This document shows, piece after piece, positions 17,018 to 25,970 of a stretch of DNA of 64,000 bases. The position numbers were made by a program, and so were the translations under genes. Under the pieces are notes generated by a model. The model was not told the DNA's origin, ran no database searches, and saw nothing but the letters and a program-made list of their open reading frames with translations. Origin of the DNA: Oscillospiraceae bacterium. GTDB taxonomy: Bacteria > Bacillota > Clostridia > Oscillospirales > Ruminococcaceae. Within the stretch, counting starts at the first letter, position 1; each line of letters begins with the position of its first letter. The stretch spans positions 1 to 64,000 of the forward strand of contig JAFWQJ010000033.1 of assembly GCA_017545185.1 (NCBI GenBank), written 5' to 3'.

Positions 17018-17805
17018 TACCAGATCACCTCCTGCGCATTGAAAACGGGGCCGTTTTTGCATACATGCTGATACTGCTCCGCGCCGTGCTCGTCTTTGGT
17101 GCGGCAGGCGCAGACCAGACACGCGCCGATGCCGCAGCCCATGCGTTCCTCGAGCGACACCTGACACGGGATCTCATACGCCCCGGCGAGTGCCGCGGTC
17201 GCTTTCAGCATCGGCAGCGGGCCGCAGGCGCAGATCAGCGCGGGCTTTTCCGCCTTGATCTCCTCCTCGAGCGGCAGTGTCACAAGGCCGAACCGTCCCG
17301 CGGAGCCGTCGTCCGTGCAGAGGATCGTCTTAGCGCCGGCAGCGGCAAAATCGTCCTGCAAAATCGCGCAGTCCGCCGACCGGAAGCCGGAGATCACGAC
17401 TGCATTTTTGCCGAAATACTGTGCAAGCGGGAGCATCGGGGGCGTACCGATGCCGCCGCCGACCAGAATCACGCGGGCGTCTTTTCCGGGGAGCGTGAAC
17501 CCGTGACCGAGCGGCGCCAGCATATTGACCGTGCCGCCTGCGCGGAGCTCCGAAAGGGCTTTCGTGCCCTTGCCGCGCACCTCAAAGACGATGCGGAGCG
17601 TGCCCTGCTCTTTGTCGATGCCGCAGATCGAGATCGGTCTGCGGAGCGTGAAGCCGCCGTCCGGCAGCAGGTTGACAAACTGACCCGGCTGTGCCTTTGC
17701 AGCGGCCTCCGGACATTCGATCACCATGCTCCATGCGGCAGCCGTGAGCTGCTCCATTGAGCGGATCCGATATGTCAGCTTTTCCGTGTACTTGTCCTGT
17801 TTCAT
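17017..17805 (-). CDS. pyrK: Dihydroorotate dehydrogenase electron-transfer subunit
   Basis: A 262-residue FAD and [2Fe-2S] protein that links PyrD to NAD. An FAD domain (GQFVNLLPDGGFTLRRPISI), an NAD domain (ILVGGGIGTPPMLPLA) and a C-terminal cluster site (ERMGCGIGACLVCACR ... HVCKNGPVF, four Cys) follow in the normal order. It comes directly before pyrD with a one-base overlap, as expected for a heterotetrameric type 1B enzyme. Confidence 0.97.
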   Translation of the reverse strand: MKQDKYTEKLTYRIRSMEQLTAAAWSMVIECPEAAAKAQPGQFVNLLPDGGFTLRRPISICGIDKEQGTLRIVFEVRGKGTKALSELRAGGTVNMLAPLGHGFTLPGKDARVILVGGGIGTPPMLPLAQYFGKNAVVISGFRSADCAILQDDFAAAGAKTILCTDDGSAGRFGLVTLPLEEEIKAEKPALICACGPLPMLKATAALAGAYEIPCQVSLEERMGCGIGACLVCACRTKDEHGAEQYQHVCKNGPVFNAQEVIW

Positions 17806-17819
17806 ATTTCACCGTTCCT

Positions 17820-18380
17820 TCAGGCAAAAACTGCCGGATATTCCGTCAGCAGCATGGTCAGCACGCGGTTCTCGCGTTCGAGCATGACCGGCAGCTGCGG
17901 ATCGTTCTGCTTGTCCCCGTGCGGGTGCGTCCGGTTGATGCCGATCGCCTCCGCCGCGGAGAGATATGTCAGCGTGAAGCGTTCTTCCGCTTCGTAATCG
18001 TCCAGAGACTGCACCGTTTCCTGTCCGGACACCGCACAGAAATAATAGTAATTCTCCTGCAGAAAAATGTCCTCGTGATATCCCTTCTGGATGCGCCGCA
18101 CCAGACCGTAGGGCTTTATGCTCTCCGGCAGAACGGTCAGGCCGGTCTCCTCGCGCACCTCGCGGATGAGTGCCTGTTCGTGCGTTTCGCCCGCCTCGAT
18201 GCCGCCGCCGGGGAATTTGCAGTAATCGTATTTCAGGCTGTGCACTAGGGCAAGCCTGCCGTCTGAGACAATAATGCCGCGCACGGACGGCCGCCGCGTA
18301 ACGGTGCCGTCCGTGATGTAGTCCTTCGTGTCGATTTCAAAGAGCAGCCGCAGACCGGCCGCATTCTGTTCCTGTTTCAT
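17820..18380 (-). CDS. NUDIX hydrolase
   Basis: A 186-residue nucleoside-diphosphate-linked hydrolase. The NUDIX box is intact: GGGIEAGET then REVREETGL, with all metal-binding Glu residues. The chosen ATG at 18380 starts MKQEQNAAG; the ribosome site is weak, and an in-frame extension upstream would be basic, unstructured sequence. It lies between pyrK and a degenerate paralogue in the pyr operon, so a role in cleaning or balancing nucleotides is plausible (inference). Substrate unknown. Confidence 0.9.
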   Translation of the reverse strand: MKQEQNAAGLRLLFEIDTKDYITDGTVTRRPSVRGIIVSDGRLALVHSLKYDYCKFPGGGIEAGETHEQALIREVREETGLTVLPESIKPYGLVRRIQKGYHEDIFLQENYYYFCAVSGQETVQSLDDYEAEERFTLTYLSAAEAIGINRTHPHGDKQNDPQLPVMLERENRVLTMLLTEYPAVFA

Positions 18381-18393
18381 ATTCTGTTCCCGT

Positions 18394-19074
18394 TTATCTG
18401 TCCTTTCCGGACGCGTTCTGCTTCCGGCATTCAAGCAGCAGAATGAGGCTGACAATTGCAGCCGGTACCGCCGGGACGATCCCGAACAGCACACCGATAT
18501 AAAATGCGTTCATGCCGGTCACGGTGCCGCCGTCCGTCGGACTGTCAAAGCCGAACAGCATGAGATACAGTCCCGCGAGAAACGGAAACAGCAGGGAGAC
18601 CGCCAGTGCAATGCCGCGCCGCTGCACCGGCGTCAGAAGCCGGTACGTCCGCAGCGCGAGATTCTCCCGGTCCAGCATCGCCTGAAACCGCGTGTCATCG
18701 GTCAGGATGCCGTGGTCTGCTTTTGCGTTCATCTCCAGTGCCGTACTGCGGGAGACTGCCTGCAGCGTGAACCGGTCATCCGGTGCGGGATGTGCAGCAG
18801 CGGTTCCCTCATTGCTGCGGCACCGGAAATAAAGATGCTCCTGCCGGCTGCCTTCATCCGGGTGAGAAATGACCCTGCAGCAGAGCCGGATGCTCCCGGG
18901 TTCCACCGTCAGACCGGTCTGCGCCGGAACGATGCGGCAAAGCGCCTGCTCTGGCGATTCCTCCGCGTCTGCGGTATCATGCGGAAACTGATAATAGCAG
19001 TACCTGCTGCTGTACCGCATCAGAAATGCGCCGCCCTGCCGGATCACGGCATGGACATGGCGGGAATCCGTCAT
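18394..19074 (-). CDS. Degenerate NUDIX-domain protein with C-terminal membrane hairpin
   Basis: A 226-residue paralogue of the next gene. Residues 1-120 align with the intact NUDIX across HAVIRQGGAFLMRYSSRYCYYQFP and AQTGLTVEPGSIRL, but the box is ruined: the GGG becomes PHD and REVREE becomes CRIVPAQ, so no metal-binding Glu cluster remains and catalysis is unlikely. Residues 155-215 add two membrane segments (GIALAVSLLFPFLAGLYLMLFG and IGVLFGIVPAVPAAIVSLILLL). The ATG overlaps the pyrF stop (ATGA). It may be a membrane-tethered ligand sensor (inference). The frame is intact, so I do not call it a pseudogene. Confidence 0.8.
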   Translation of the reverse strand: MTDSRHVHAVIRQGGAFLMRYSSRYCYYQFPHDTADAEESPEQALCRIVPAQTGLTVEPGSIRLCCRVISHPDEGSRQEHLYFRCRSNEGTAAAHPAPDDRFTLQAVSRSTALEMNAKADHGILTDDTRFQAMLDRENLALRTYRLLTPVQRRGIALAVSLLFPFLAGLYLMLFGFDSPTDGGTVTGMNAFYIGVLFGIVPAVPAAIVSLILLLECRKQNASGKDR

Positions 19075-19994
19075 TTGATCGTGATGTAAGAGGTCAGATC
19101 CTCGCGCATCCGGAGCGCTTCCCGTCTGGCCGCACCCGCGAAATCGCGCTCGTCGCAGCCTTCCTTCTTATAGGCGCAGAGAATTGCACGGGAGCTGTTG
19201 ACCACGGCACCGAGGCCGTTCTCGTCAAAGCCGCCTGCGATGCCCGCAGCACCGCCGCCCTGTGCGCCGTAGCCCGGCACAAGGAACATCGTGTGCGGCA
19301 GACGCTTTCTCAGCTCGGTCAGCTGCTCCGGATAGGTCGCGCCGACGACCGCACCGACGGCACTGTAGCCGTAGGTGCCGACCGTATCGGCGCCCCATTC
19401 CTCGCACTTGTCGCCCATTCTCGCATAGAGCGGCACACCGTCGATCAGCAGATCCTGAAATTCGCCCGAGGACGGATTCGAGGTCTTGCAGAGGACGAAG
19501 ATGCCCTTGTCCTTCTCGCGGCAGACGCCCAGCAGCGGCGAGATGCCGTCCGTGCCGAGATAGCCGTTGACGGTCAGCGCATCTGCGCCGAAGGGCTCGC
19601 ATTCGGTCGTGCCGATCACGCAGGAGCCGAGATGCGCCGCGGTATAGGCCTCCATGGTCGCGCCGATATCATTGCGCTTTGCGTCGGTGATGACATACAT
19701 GCCCTTTAATTTTGCATAGCGGATCGTGCGCTCCATGGTCTTGACGCCGTGGTGACCGTACATTTCATAGTATGCAGCCTGCAGCTTGACGGCCGGGACG
19801 ATATCGCACAGCGCGTCGATCAGCATCTGGTTGTAGCGGAAGATCGCCTTGGAAGCTGCCTTCAGCGTTTCGCCGTCCTCCTCCAGAAAGCTTTTCCGGA
19901 TGTACTCCGGCACATATTCGAGTTTGGGATCGAGACCTGCAACGGTCGGATTCTTCATGCTGATGATCTTTGCAATCAGACGGTCAAATGACAT
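19071..19994 (-). CDS. pyrF: Orotidine 5'-phosphate decarboxylase
   Basis: A 307-residue enzyme of the long subfamily 2 that turns OMP into UMP. The catalytic signature DAKRNDIGATMEAYT is present, with VPGYGAQGG at the phosphate end. The ATG at 19994 (MSFDRLIAKI) follows AAAAGGGGAAACGAACC; the in-frame extension to 20030 lacks family sequence. It is first in the unit, behind a strong promoter at 20060-20088, and overlaps the degenerate NUDIX gene. Confidence 0.96.
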   Translation of the reverse strand: MSFDRLIAKIISMKNPTVAGLDPKLEYVPEYIRKSFLEEDGETLKAASKAIFRYNQMLIDALCDIVPAVKLQAAYYEMYGHHGVKTMERTIRYAKLKGMYVITDAKRNDIGATMEAYTAAHLGSCVIGTTECEPFGADALTVNGYLGTDGISPLLGVCREKDKGIFVLCKTSNPSSGEFQDLLIDGVPLYARMGDKCEEWGADTVGTYGYSAVGAVVGATYPEQLTELRKRLPHTMFLVPGYGAQGGGAAGIAGGFDENGLGAVVNSSRAILCAYKKEGCDERDFAGAARREALRMREDLTSYITIK

Positions 19995-20059
19995 GGTTCG
20001 TTTCCCCTTTTCATTCAGATTTTTTCGCATATCCGGAAAGACCCATAATATGCAATCAT

Positions 20060-20088
20060 ATTATACCACATCAAGCGGGGTCAGTCAA
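20060..20088 (-). promoter_or_regulatory. Promoter of the pyrF operon
   Basis: TTGACT, 17 bases, TATAAT on the minus strand, about 65 bases upstream of the pyrF ATG. Confidence 0.8.
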
Positions 20089-20302
20089 GAGCAATTATCA
20101 GCGGTATCTGCGGTGCACCGGAACGGGAGCATGAATCCGGACACTGTTCCGTGAAACAGGGGACGCTGCAGCCGCATTTTCCGTTCCCCAAAAATTGCGA
20201 TTTTCGGGGCAATGCATTCATTATTGACGGTTTTTTACGGCTTTTCGGAAAAAATGCCAGTTTTATCCCGAATGACCTGCCGGAAATTTCCTTTATCAGC
20301 AC

Positions 20303-20331
20303 TTGCGTTTTTTTCGGAAATAGAGTATAAT
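20303..20331 (+). promoter_or_regulatory. Promoter of oadG-oadB
   Basis: TTGCGT, 17 bases, TATAAT, about 35 bases before the oadG ATG. Confidence 0.7.
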
Positions 20332-20366
20332 AGATATGTATGTAAAAAAGTGAGGGAGGTCTTTCC

Positions 20367-20810
20367 ATGTACATCAACCCCGTCGCTCTGGCGGATAAGG
20401 TTCTGAAAGGAACCGAAAAGCTTGACGGCACACAGATCACAGCCATGACGATTATTGGTCTGTCGGTCGTGTTCTTCGCATTGCTGATCCTCGTCGTATT
20501 CCTGTATGCATCCGGCACGTTCTTCAAAACGGCAAAGCCCGGTGAGAAGAAGGCGGCGGAGACCAAGAAGGCTGCACCGGCTGCTCCTGCTGCCGCAAAG
20601 TCCGCTGCACCGAAGGCCGTTGCGCCTGCCGCTGCGGTATCCGCAGAGGACGACAGTGAGGTCGTTGCCGTCATCATGGCCGCGATCGCTGCAATGGGTG
20701 CTGCGGACGGCAAGCAGTACCGGATCAAGTCGGTCAGACCCGTTTCGGGCGGCTCCGGCAGATCCGCATGGGCACAGGCCGGCATCGCAGAGCTGACAAG
20801 ACCGTTCTGA
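20367..20810 (+). CDS. OadG-type subunit of a sodium-pumping decarboxylase
   Basis: A 147-residue small membrane subunit of the oxaloacetate/methylmalonyl-CoA decarboxylase family. One membrane segment (AMTIIGLSVVFFALLILVVFLYASG) is followed by an Ala/Pro/Lys-rich linker and a conserved tail, SEVVAVIMAAIAAM then KQYRIKSVRPV. RBS GAGGGAGG. OadG anchors the carboxyltransferase to OadB. Neither a carboxyltransferase nor a biotin carrier gene is nearby, so the complex must be completed from elsewhere (inference). Confidence 0.9.
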   Translation: MYINPVALADKVLKGTEKLDGTQITAMTIIGLSVVFFALLILVVFLYASGTFFKTAKPGEKKAAETKKAAPAAPAAAKSAAPKAVAPAAAVSAEDDSEVVAVIMAAIAAMGAADGKQYRIKSVRPVSGGSGRSAWAQAGIAELTRPF

Positions 20811-20848
20811 CAGAGATAGAAAGAAAATAAAATTGGAGGACTGAAACC

Positions 20849-22060
20849 GTGCAAGGCGTTATCGACTTTTTCACCAACACCCTCGGCGGCCTCTGGACAG
20901 ACAGCGGACTTCATGCGCTGTTCTCGGCAGGCGGCTGGAAGAATCTCATTATGATTCTGGTTTCCTTTGTGTTCATGTATCTGGCTATTGCCAAGGGCTT
21001 CGAGCCGCTGCTGCTGCTCCCGATCTCCTTCGGTATGCTGCTGACCAATCTCCCGATGGCCGGGCTCTATCACCCGGAGCTCTGGGTGCTTGTGGACGGG
21101 CATGTCAATTACGGAGAGGTTTTGAAAGAGGGCGGATTGCTTGACATATTATATCTGGGCGTCAAGCTGCAGATATATCCCCCGCTCATCTTCCTCGGCA
21201 TCGGATGTATGACCGACTTCTCCCCGCTGATCGCGAACCCCAGGAGCTTCCTGCTCGGTGCGGCTGCACAGGGCGGTATCTTCTTCACCTTTGTTGTTGC
21301 AGGTCTGCTCGGCTTTACCGCTGCGGAGGCCGGATCCATTGCGATCATCGGCGGCGCGGACGGCCCGACTGCGATCTACGTTTCCACCAGACTGCTGACC
21401 GGCGGCGGTGCGATCACCACGGGTAATATCGCGCTGGCTGCATATACTTATATGGCACTTGTCCCGATCATCCAGCCGCCGATCATGCGCGCGCTGACCT
21501 CCAAGAAGGAGCGTTCGGTCAAAATGGAGCAGCTCAGAACCGTTTCCAAGACCGAGAAGATCATTTTCCCGATCGCCGTTACGATCATCGTTTCTCTGCT
21601 CGTTCCGTCCGCAGCACCGCTGGTCGGTATGCTGATGTTCGGCAACCTGCTCAAGGAATCCGGCGTGGCCGCCAGACTGATCGACACCGCACAGAACGCC
21701 CTCATGAACATCATCACGATCTTCCTCGGCGTCTCCGTCGGTGCAACGACCAAGGCTGACCAGATCATCAACCTGAAGTTCGGCGGCGTCATGCTGCTGG
21801 GCGTCATCGCCTTCTCCCTCGGTACGACCTGCGGCCTGATCTTCGGCAAGATCATGTACAAGGTCACCGGCGGCAAGGTCAATCCGCTGATCGGCTCCGC
21901 GGGCGTTTCCGCCGTGCCGATGGCAGCGCGTATCTCCCAGAAGGTCGGCGCGGAGACCGATCCGACCAACTTCCTGCTGATGCACGCAATGGGCCCGAAC
22001 GTGGCCGGCGTTATCGGCTCTGCCGTTGCGGCAGGTGTGCTGCTCTCCGTCATCGGATAA
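20849..22060 (+). CDS. oadB: Sodium ion-translocating decarboxylase, beta subunit
   Basis: A 403-residue polytopic membrane protein that couples decarboxylation of a carboxybiotin intermediate to Na+ export. GGADGPTAIYVSTRL contains the conserved Asp of the ion path; FGNLLKESGVAARL and LMHAMGPNVAGVIGSA are family blocks. GTG start after TTGGAGG. It lies 38 bases after OadG, so one operon. The substrate (oxaloacetate, methylmalonyl-CoA or glutaconyl-CoA) depends on the missing alpha subunit. Confidence 0.93.
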   Translation: MQGVIDFFTNTLGGLWTDSGLHALFSAGGWKNLIMILVSFVFMYLAIAKGFEPLLLLPISFGMLLTNLPMAGLYHPELWVLVDGHVNYGEVLKEGGLLDILYLGVKLQIYPPLIFLGIGCMTDFSPLIANPRSFLLGAAAQGGIFFTFVVAGLLGFTAAEAGSIAIIGGADGPTAIYVSTRLLTGGGAITTGNIALAAYTYMALVPIIQPPIMRALTSKKERSVKMEQLRTVSKTEKIIFPIAVTIIVSLLVPSAAPLVGMLMFGNLLKESGVAARLIDTAQNALMNIITIFLGVSVGATTKADQIINLKFGGVMLLGVIAFSLGTTCGLIFGKIMYKVTGGKVNPLIGSAGVSAVPMAARISQKVGAETDPTNFLLMHAMGPNVAGVIGSAVAAGVLLSVIG

Positions 22061-22085
22061 GGCACGCAACAGAATATTGGAAAAG

Positions 22086-22155
22086 AGGCGGCATGTGTCT
22101 CCGGATCCGGTTTTCGGAGCACGGAGTCCCATGCCGCCTGCTGTATCCCTCTTTT
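22086..22155 (+). terminator. Long hairpin terminator after oadB
   Basis: AGGCGGCATG pairs with CATGCCGCCT; an inner CTCCG/CGGAG stem stacks within. CTCTTTT follows after a short gap. Confidence 0.65.
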
Positions 22156-22173
22156 GAATGACAGGAGGTATTT

Positions 22174-24789
22174 ATGAAAGAATATCCGGTAACAGACACA
22201 GTCGATGCACTGAAAGCGCTGCTGGCCAGGGTCCGGAAGGCGCAGGCGGAATTTGCCTCGTTCCCGCAGGAAAAGGTCGATGAGATCTTCCGGGCAGCGG
22301 CGATCGCGGCGAATCAGGCGCGGATCCCGCTGGCAAAAATGGCGGTCGCGGAGACCGGCATGGGCGTTGTCGAGGACAAGGTCATCAAGAACCATTTTGC
22401 CTCGGAGTATATCTACAATGCCTACCGCGACACGAAAACCTGCGGCGTGATCGAACGGAACGAAGCAATGGGCACCATGCGCATCGCGGAGCCGATCGGC
22501 GTGATCGCGGCGGTCATCCCGACCACGAACCCGACCTCGACCGCGATCTTCAAAACGCTCATTACGCTGAAAACCAGAAACGGCATCATCATCTCGCCGC
22601 ATCCGCGCGCCAAGAAATCGACGATCGAAGCAACGAAGATCGTCGCGGAGGCAGCCTATCAGGCCGGTGCGCCGGAGGGACTGATCGGCTGGATCGACGC
22701 GCCCTCGCTCGACATGACGAACACCGTCATGAAATATGCGGATATCATTCTTGCGACCGGCGGCCCCGGCATGGTGCACGCGGCGTATTCGAGCGGCAAG
22801 CCGGCAGTCGGCGTCGGCGCGGGCAATACCCCCGCGATCATTGACGACACTGCCGATCTCACACTGGCGGTCAACTCGATCATTCACTCCAAGACCTTCG
22901 ACAACGGCATGATCTGCGCATCGGAGCAGTCCGTGATCGTGCTCGACAAGGTCTATGAGAAGGTGAAGAAGGAATTTGCCGCGCGCGGCTGCTATTTCCT
23001 CAAGGACAAGGAAATCGACAAGGTGCGCCAGACCATTATCATCAACGGCTCCGTCAATGCGAAGATCGTCGGACAGAAGGCGCACACGATCGCGGAGCTC
23101 TGCGGCGTCAAGGTGCCGGAGGAGACGAAAATCCTGATCGGTGAGGTCGAGGATGTCAGCATCGACGAGGAATTTGCACATGAGAAGCTCTCCCCGGTGC
23201 TGGCCATGTACCGCGCAAAGACCTTTGAGGAAGCCGTGCAGAAGGCCGAGCGTCTGATCGCGGACGGCGGCTACGGGCATACCTCGTCCGTGTATCTCGA
23301 TGCGGTCAGCGAGCGCGCCAAGATCGACATCATGGCCGCACGCATGAAGACCTGCCGCATCCTCGTCAATACCCCGTCCTCGCAGGGCGGCATCGGCGAC
23401 CTCTATAACTTCGATCTGCGCCCGTCCCTGACGCTCGGCTGCGGCTCGTGGGGCGGCAACTCCGTCAGCGAGAACGTCGGCGTCAAGCATCTGCTCAACA
23501 TCAAGACTGTTGCCGAGAGGAGAGAGAATATGCTCTGGTTCCGCGCACCGGAAAAGGTCTATATCAAGCAGGGCTGCCTGCCCGTTGCGCTCGATGAGCT
23601 CGGCAAAGTCATGGGCAAAAAGCGCGCGTTCATCGTGACCGACAGCTTCCTGTTCAAAAACGGCTATACAAAGGCCGTCACCGACAAGCTCGATGCACTC
23701 GGCATCGTGCACAGCACCTTCTTTGAGGTCGAACCCGATCCGACGCTCAGCTCCGCGAAAAAGGGCGCCGCGGCCATGACCGCATTCGCACCGGATGTCA
23801 TCATCGCGGTCGGCGGCGGCTCGGCGATGGACGCTGCCAAGATCATGTGGGTGCTGTATGAGCATCCGGATGTTGATTTCATGGATATGGCAATGCGCTT
23901 CTGCGATATCAGAAAGCGGATCTATACGTTCCCGAAAATGGGCGAAAAAGCGTATTTCATCGCGGTTCCGACCTCTGCGGGCACCGGCTCCGAGGTCACG
24001 CCGTTCGCGGTCATCACCGACGAGCAGACCGGCGTTAAGTATCCGCTTGCGGACTATGAGCTGCTGCCGAAAATGGCGATCGTGGACTGCAACATGATGA
24101 AGACCGCGCCGAAGGGTCTGACGTCTGCATCCGGCATTGACGTTGCGACCCATGCGCTCGAAGCGTATGCTTCTATGCTGGCGACCGACTACACCGACGG
24201 CCTTGCGATCCGTTCGCTGAAGCTCGTGCTGGAAAATCTGCCGCGCACCTATAAAAACGGCGCGAAGGACGAAAAGGCATGGGAGAACATGGCAAATGCC
24301 GCGACGCTCGCGGGCATGGCCTTTGCAAATGCGTTCCTCGGCGTCTGCCACTCCATGGCGCATAAGCTGGGCGCATTCCACCACATTCCGCACGGCGTCG
24401 CGAATGCGCTGCTGCTGGAGCAGGTCATGCGCTTCAATGCGGCAGAGGTCCCGCCGAAAATGGGCACCTTCCCGCAGTACGGCTATCCGCACACGCTGTC
24501 CCGTTATGCGGAGATCGCTGCGGCGGTCGGCATGAAGGGCAGGACCGATCAGGATAAATTTGAAGCACTCATCAAGGCGATCAATGAGCTGAAAGCGACG
24601 ATCGGCATTCCGGACAGCATTCAGGCATGGGGCATTGACGAGGAAGCGTTCCTCGGCCGTCTGGACGAAATGTGCGAGCAGGCGTTCGACGATCAGTGCA
24701 CCGGCGCAAATCCGCGCTATCCGCTCATCAGCGAAATCAGGCAGATGTATCTGAATGCATACTACGGCAAAAACAGTGAGCCGGTATAA
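22174..24789 (+). CDS. adhE: Bifunctional acetaldehyde-CoA/alcohol dehydrogenase
   Basis: An 871-residue spirosome-forming fermentative enzyme converting acetyl-CoA to acetaldehyde and then ethanol with two NADH. Residues 1-440 are the CoA-acylating aldehyde dehydrogenase; Cys248 in NGMICASE is the catalytic Cys, and GVGAGNTPA is conserved. Residues about 450-871 are an iron-dependent alcohol dehydrogenase: GGGSAMDAAKIMW (NAD), GTGSEVTPFAV, and metal ligands in ASGIDVATHALEAY and CHSMAHKLGAFHHIPHG. RBS ACAGGAGG. Full length for the family. Confidence 0.98.
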   Translation: MKEYPVTDTVDALKALLARVRKAQAEFASFPQEKVDEIFRAAAIAANQARIPLAKMAVAETGMGVVEDKVIKNHFASEYIYNAYRDTKTCGVIERNEAMGTMRIAEPIGVIAAVIPTTNPTSTAIFKTLITLKTRNGIIISPHPRAKKSTIEATKIVAEAAYQAGAPEGLIGWIDAPSLDMTNTVMKYADIILATGGPGMVHAAYSSGKPAVGVGAGNTPAIIDDTADLTLAVNSIIHSKTFDNGMICASEQSVIVLDKVYEKVKKEFAARGCYFLKDKEIDKVRQTIIINGSVNAKIVGQKAHTIAELCGVKVPEETKILIGEVEDVSIDEEFAHEKLSPVLAMYRAKTFEEAVQKAERLIADGGYGHTSSVYLDAVSERAKIDIMAARMKTCRILVNTPSSQGGIGDLYNFDLRPSLTLGCGSWGGNSVSENVGVKHLLNIKTVAERRENMLWFRAPEKVYIKQGCLPVALDELGKVMGKKRAFIVTDSFLFKNGYTKAVTDKLDALGIVHSTFFEVEPDPTLSSAKKGAAAMTAFAPDVIIAVGGGSAMDAAKIMWVLYEHPDVDFMDMAMRFCDIRKRIYTFPKMGEKAYFIAVPTSAGTGSEVTPFAVITDEQTGVKYPLADYELLPKMAIVDCNMMKTAPKGLTSASGIDVATHALEAYASMLATDYTDGLAIRSLKLVLENLPRTYKNGAKDEKAWENMANAATLAGMAFANAFLGVCHSMAHKLGAFHHIPHGVANALLLEQVMRFNAAEVPPKMGTFPQYGYPHTLSRYAEIAAAVGMKGRTDQDKFEALIKAINELKATIGIPDSIQAWGIDEEAFLGRLDEMCEQAFDDQCTGANPRYPLISEIRQMYLNAYYGKNSEPV

Positions 24790-24803
24790 AAGGGGGTTAT
24801 CAC

Positions 24804-25562
24804 ATGGTATACAAGCAGGAACAGGTCATCGCAACGCGGCCGGCGAAGGTCGTGTACCGCGAGGGCGACACCGTTGTCAAGCTGTTTGATCCGGAATATT
24901 CCAAGGCGGCCGTCCTGAACGAGGCACTCAATCAGGCGCGCGTCGAGGAGACCGATCTGCATATCCCGCAGCTGCTTGAGGTGTTCAAGGCAGACGGCTG
25001 CTGGGCGATCCGTTCGGATTATATCGAGGGCAAGACCCTGCAGCAGCTTATGGACGAAAATCCGGAGAAGCTGGACGAGTATCTGGAGCAGTTTGTCGCG
25101 CTGCAGATGGAGATCCACACCAAGCGCGCACCGCTGCTGACCAAGCTCAAGGACAAAATGCACCGCAAGATCAGCGACAGCAAATTTGAGGCGACGATCC
25201 GCTTTGAGCTGCACACCCGCCTTGAGGGTATGCCGAAGCACAAGAAGGTCTGCCACGGCGATTTCAACCCGTCCAATGTCATCATCACGCCGGACGGCAC
25301 GCCGTATATCATTGACTGGGCACATGCGACGCAGGGCAATGCTTCTGCGGATGTGGCGCGGACGTATCTGTATCTGACGCTGCACAACGGCGAGGCGTTT
25401 GCGAAGAAGTATCTCAAGACCTTCTGCAGAATGAGCGATACCGCGCTGCAGTATGTGCAGAACTGGATGCCGATCGTGGCGGCGTCGCAGTCGGTGAAGG
25501 AGAACAGCCCCGAGGAATTTGCCCTGCTCTCCCGCTGGGTCAACGTCGTGGACTACGTGTAA
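24804..25562 (+). CDS. Aminoglycoside phosphotransferase-family small-molecule kinase
   Basis: A 252-residue kinase-fold protein. The catalytic loop HGDFNPSNVIIT and the metal-binding Asp in YIIDWAHA are intact; AIRSDYIEGKTLQQLM forms the hinge. The family phosphorylates choline, aminoglycosides or other small alcohols; nothing here shows drug resistance. It follows adhE by 14 bases with an AAGGGGG ribosome site, so it is probably co-transcribed. Substrate unknown. Confidence 0.85.
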   Translation: MVYKQEQVIATRPAKVVYREGDTVVKLFDPEYSKAAVLNEALNQARVEETDLHIPQLLEVFKADGCWAIRSDYIEGKTLQQLMDENPEKLDEYLEQFVALQMEIHTKRAPLLTKLKDKMHRKISDSKFEATIRFELHTRLEGMPKHKKVCHGDFNPSNVIITPDGTPYIIDWAHATQGNASADVARTYLYLTLHNGEAFAKKYLKTFCRMSDTALQYVQNWMPIVAASQSVKENSPEEFALLSRWVNVVDYV

Positions 25563-25564
25563 GC

Positions 25565-25701
25565 GCGGAGCCCCCGGTCGGCAGGGCCGACAGCCGTTTC
25601 CCTCCGGGAGCGGTGAGCGAAGTACGCCCAATAATCTGAACACACGCCGCGGGGCGGCTTCTTTGGCGTTACTTCTCCCAATACTGAAGCACGCCGCAGG
25701 C
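25565..25701 (+). repeat. Dispersed intergenic repeat, copy 1
   Basis: It shares blocks with copies at 41906, 44228, 44349 and 47442: TTTCCCTCCGGGAG, ACACGCCGCGGGGCGGCTTC, TTTGGCGTTACTTCTCCCA, CTGAAGCACGCCGCAGGC. This copy lacks the usual AGCTCTCCCAACATTCG block in clean form. It lies directly after the APH-like gene. Confidence 0.75.
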
Positions 25702-25715
25702 ATAACTGAAAACCG

Positions 25716-25751
25716 AAAAGGACGCTGACAAAACAGTCGGCGTCCTTTTTG
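25716..25751 (+). terminator. Terminator after the APH-like gene (GCTGA/TCGGC type)
   Basis: AAAAGGACGCTGA pairs with TCGGCGTCCTTTT, loop of 8 bases, T tract. Plus orientation, matching the adhE unit. Confidence 0.88.
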
Positions 25752-25800
25752 CATTCATCTGCCGGTCGAGAGGCAGGCTAACGGTTTGCAACCTATCGAA

Positions 25801-25967
25801 AGTTTTGATCAAACTTTTTCAAAAGTTTGCGGGGTCATACATGAAAAACTTGTTTTTCATGTTGGGCAGAGCCCCCGTCGCGCTCCGCAGAGCGCGAAAC
25901 TCCCCTATCATACGGAGGAGCTCCGAAAGGGGGAATCGAACAAAACGCTCCGGGGCAGCGTTTTGGA
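25801..25967. repeat. Run of short inverted repeats
   Basis: Three hairpins follow in close order: CAAACTTTT/AAAAGTTTG (25810-25829), CATGAAAAA/TTTTTCATG (25840-25861) and CAAAACGCT/AGCGTTTTG (25941-25965). No gene is visible; the density of palindromes suggests another intergenic repeat element. Confidence 0.55.
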
Positions 25968-25970
25968 GAG

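Larger units (their letters stand above)
19995..20366. other. Divergent intergenic region between pyrF and oadG
   Basis: It holds two back-to-back promoters (20060-20088 minus, 20303-20331 plus) and a short imperfect hairpin near 20186-20209 (CCCC...GGGG arms). No gene is seen. No PyrR-type attenuator or other leader structure is recognisable in front of pyrF; its leader is only about 60 bases. Confidence 0.6.

Noticed and set aside
18394..19074. Calling the degenerate NUDIX gene a pseudogene
   Set aside because: The frame is complete, it is coupled to pyrF by ATGA and it has acquired a coherent membrane domain.
21448..24492. Minus-strand open frame of 1,014 codons
   Set aside because: Antisense shadow of oadB and adhE; high-GC third positions keep the opposite frame open.
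24804..25562. Aminoglycoside resistance gene
   Set aside because: Only the general APH fold is visible; composition matches its neighbours and nothing indicates a transferred resistance determinant.
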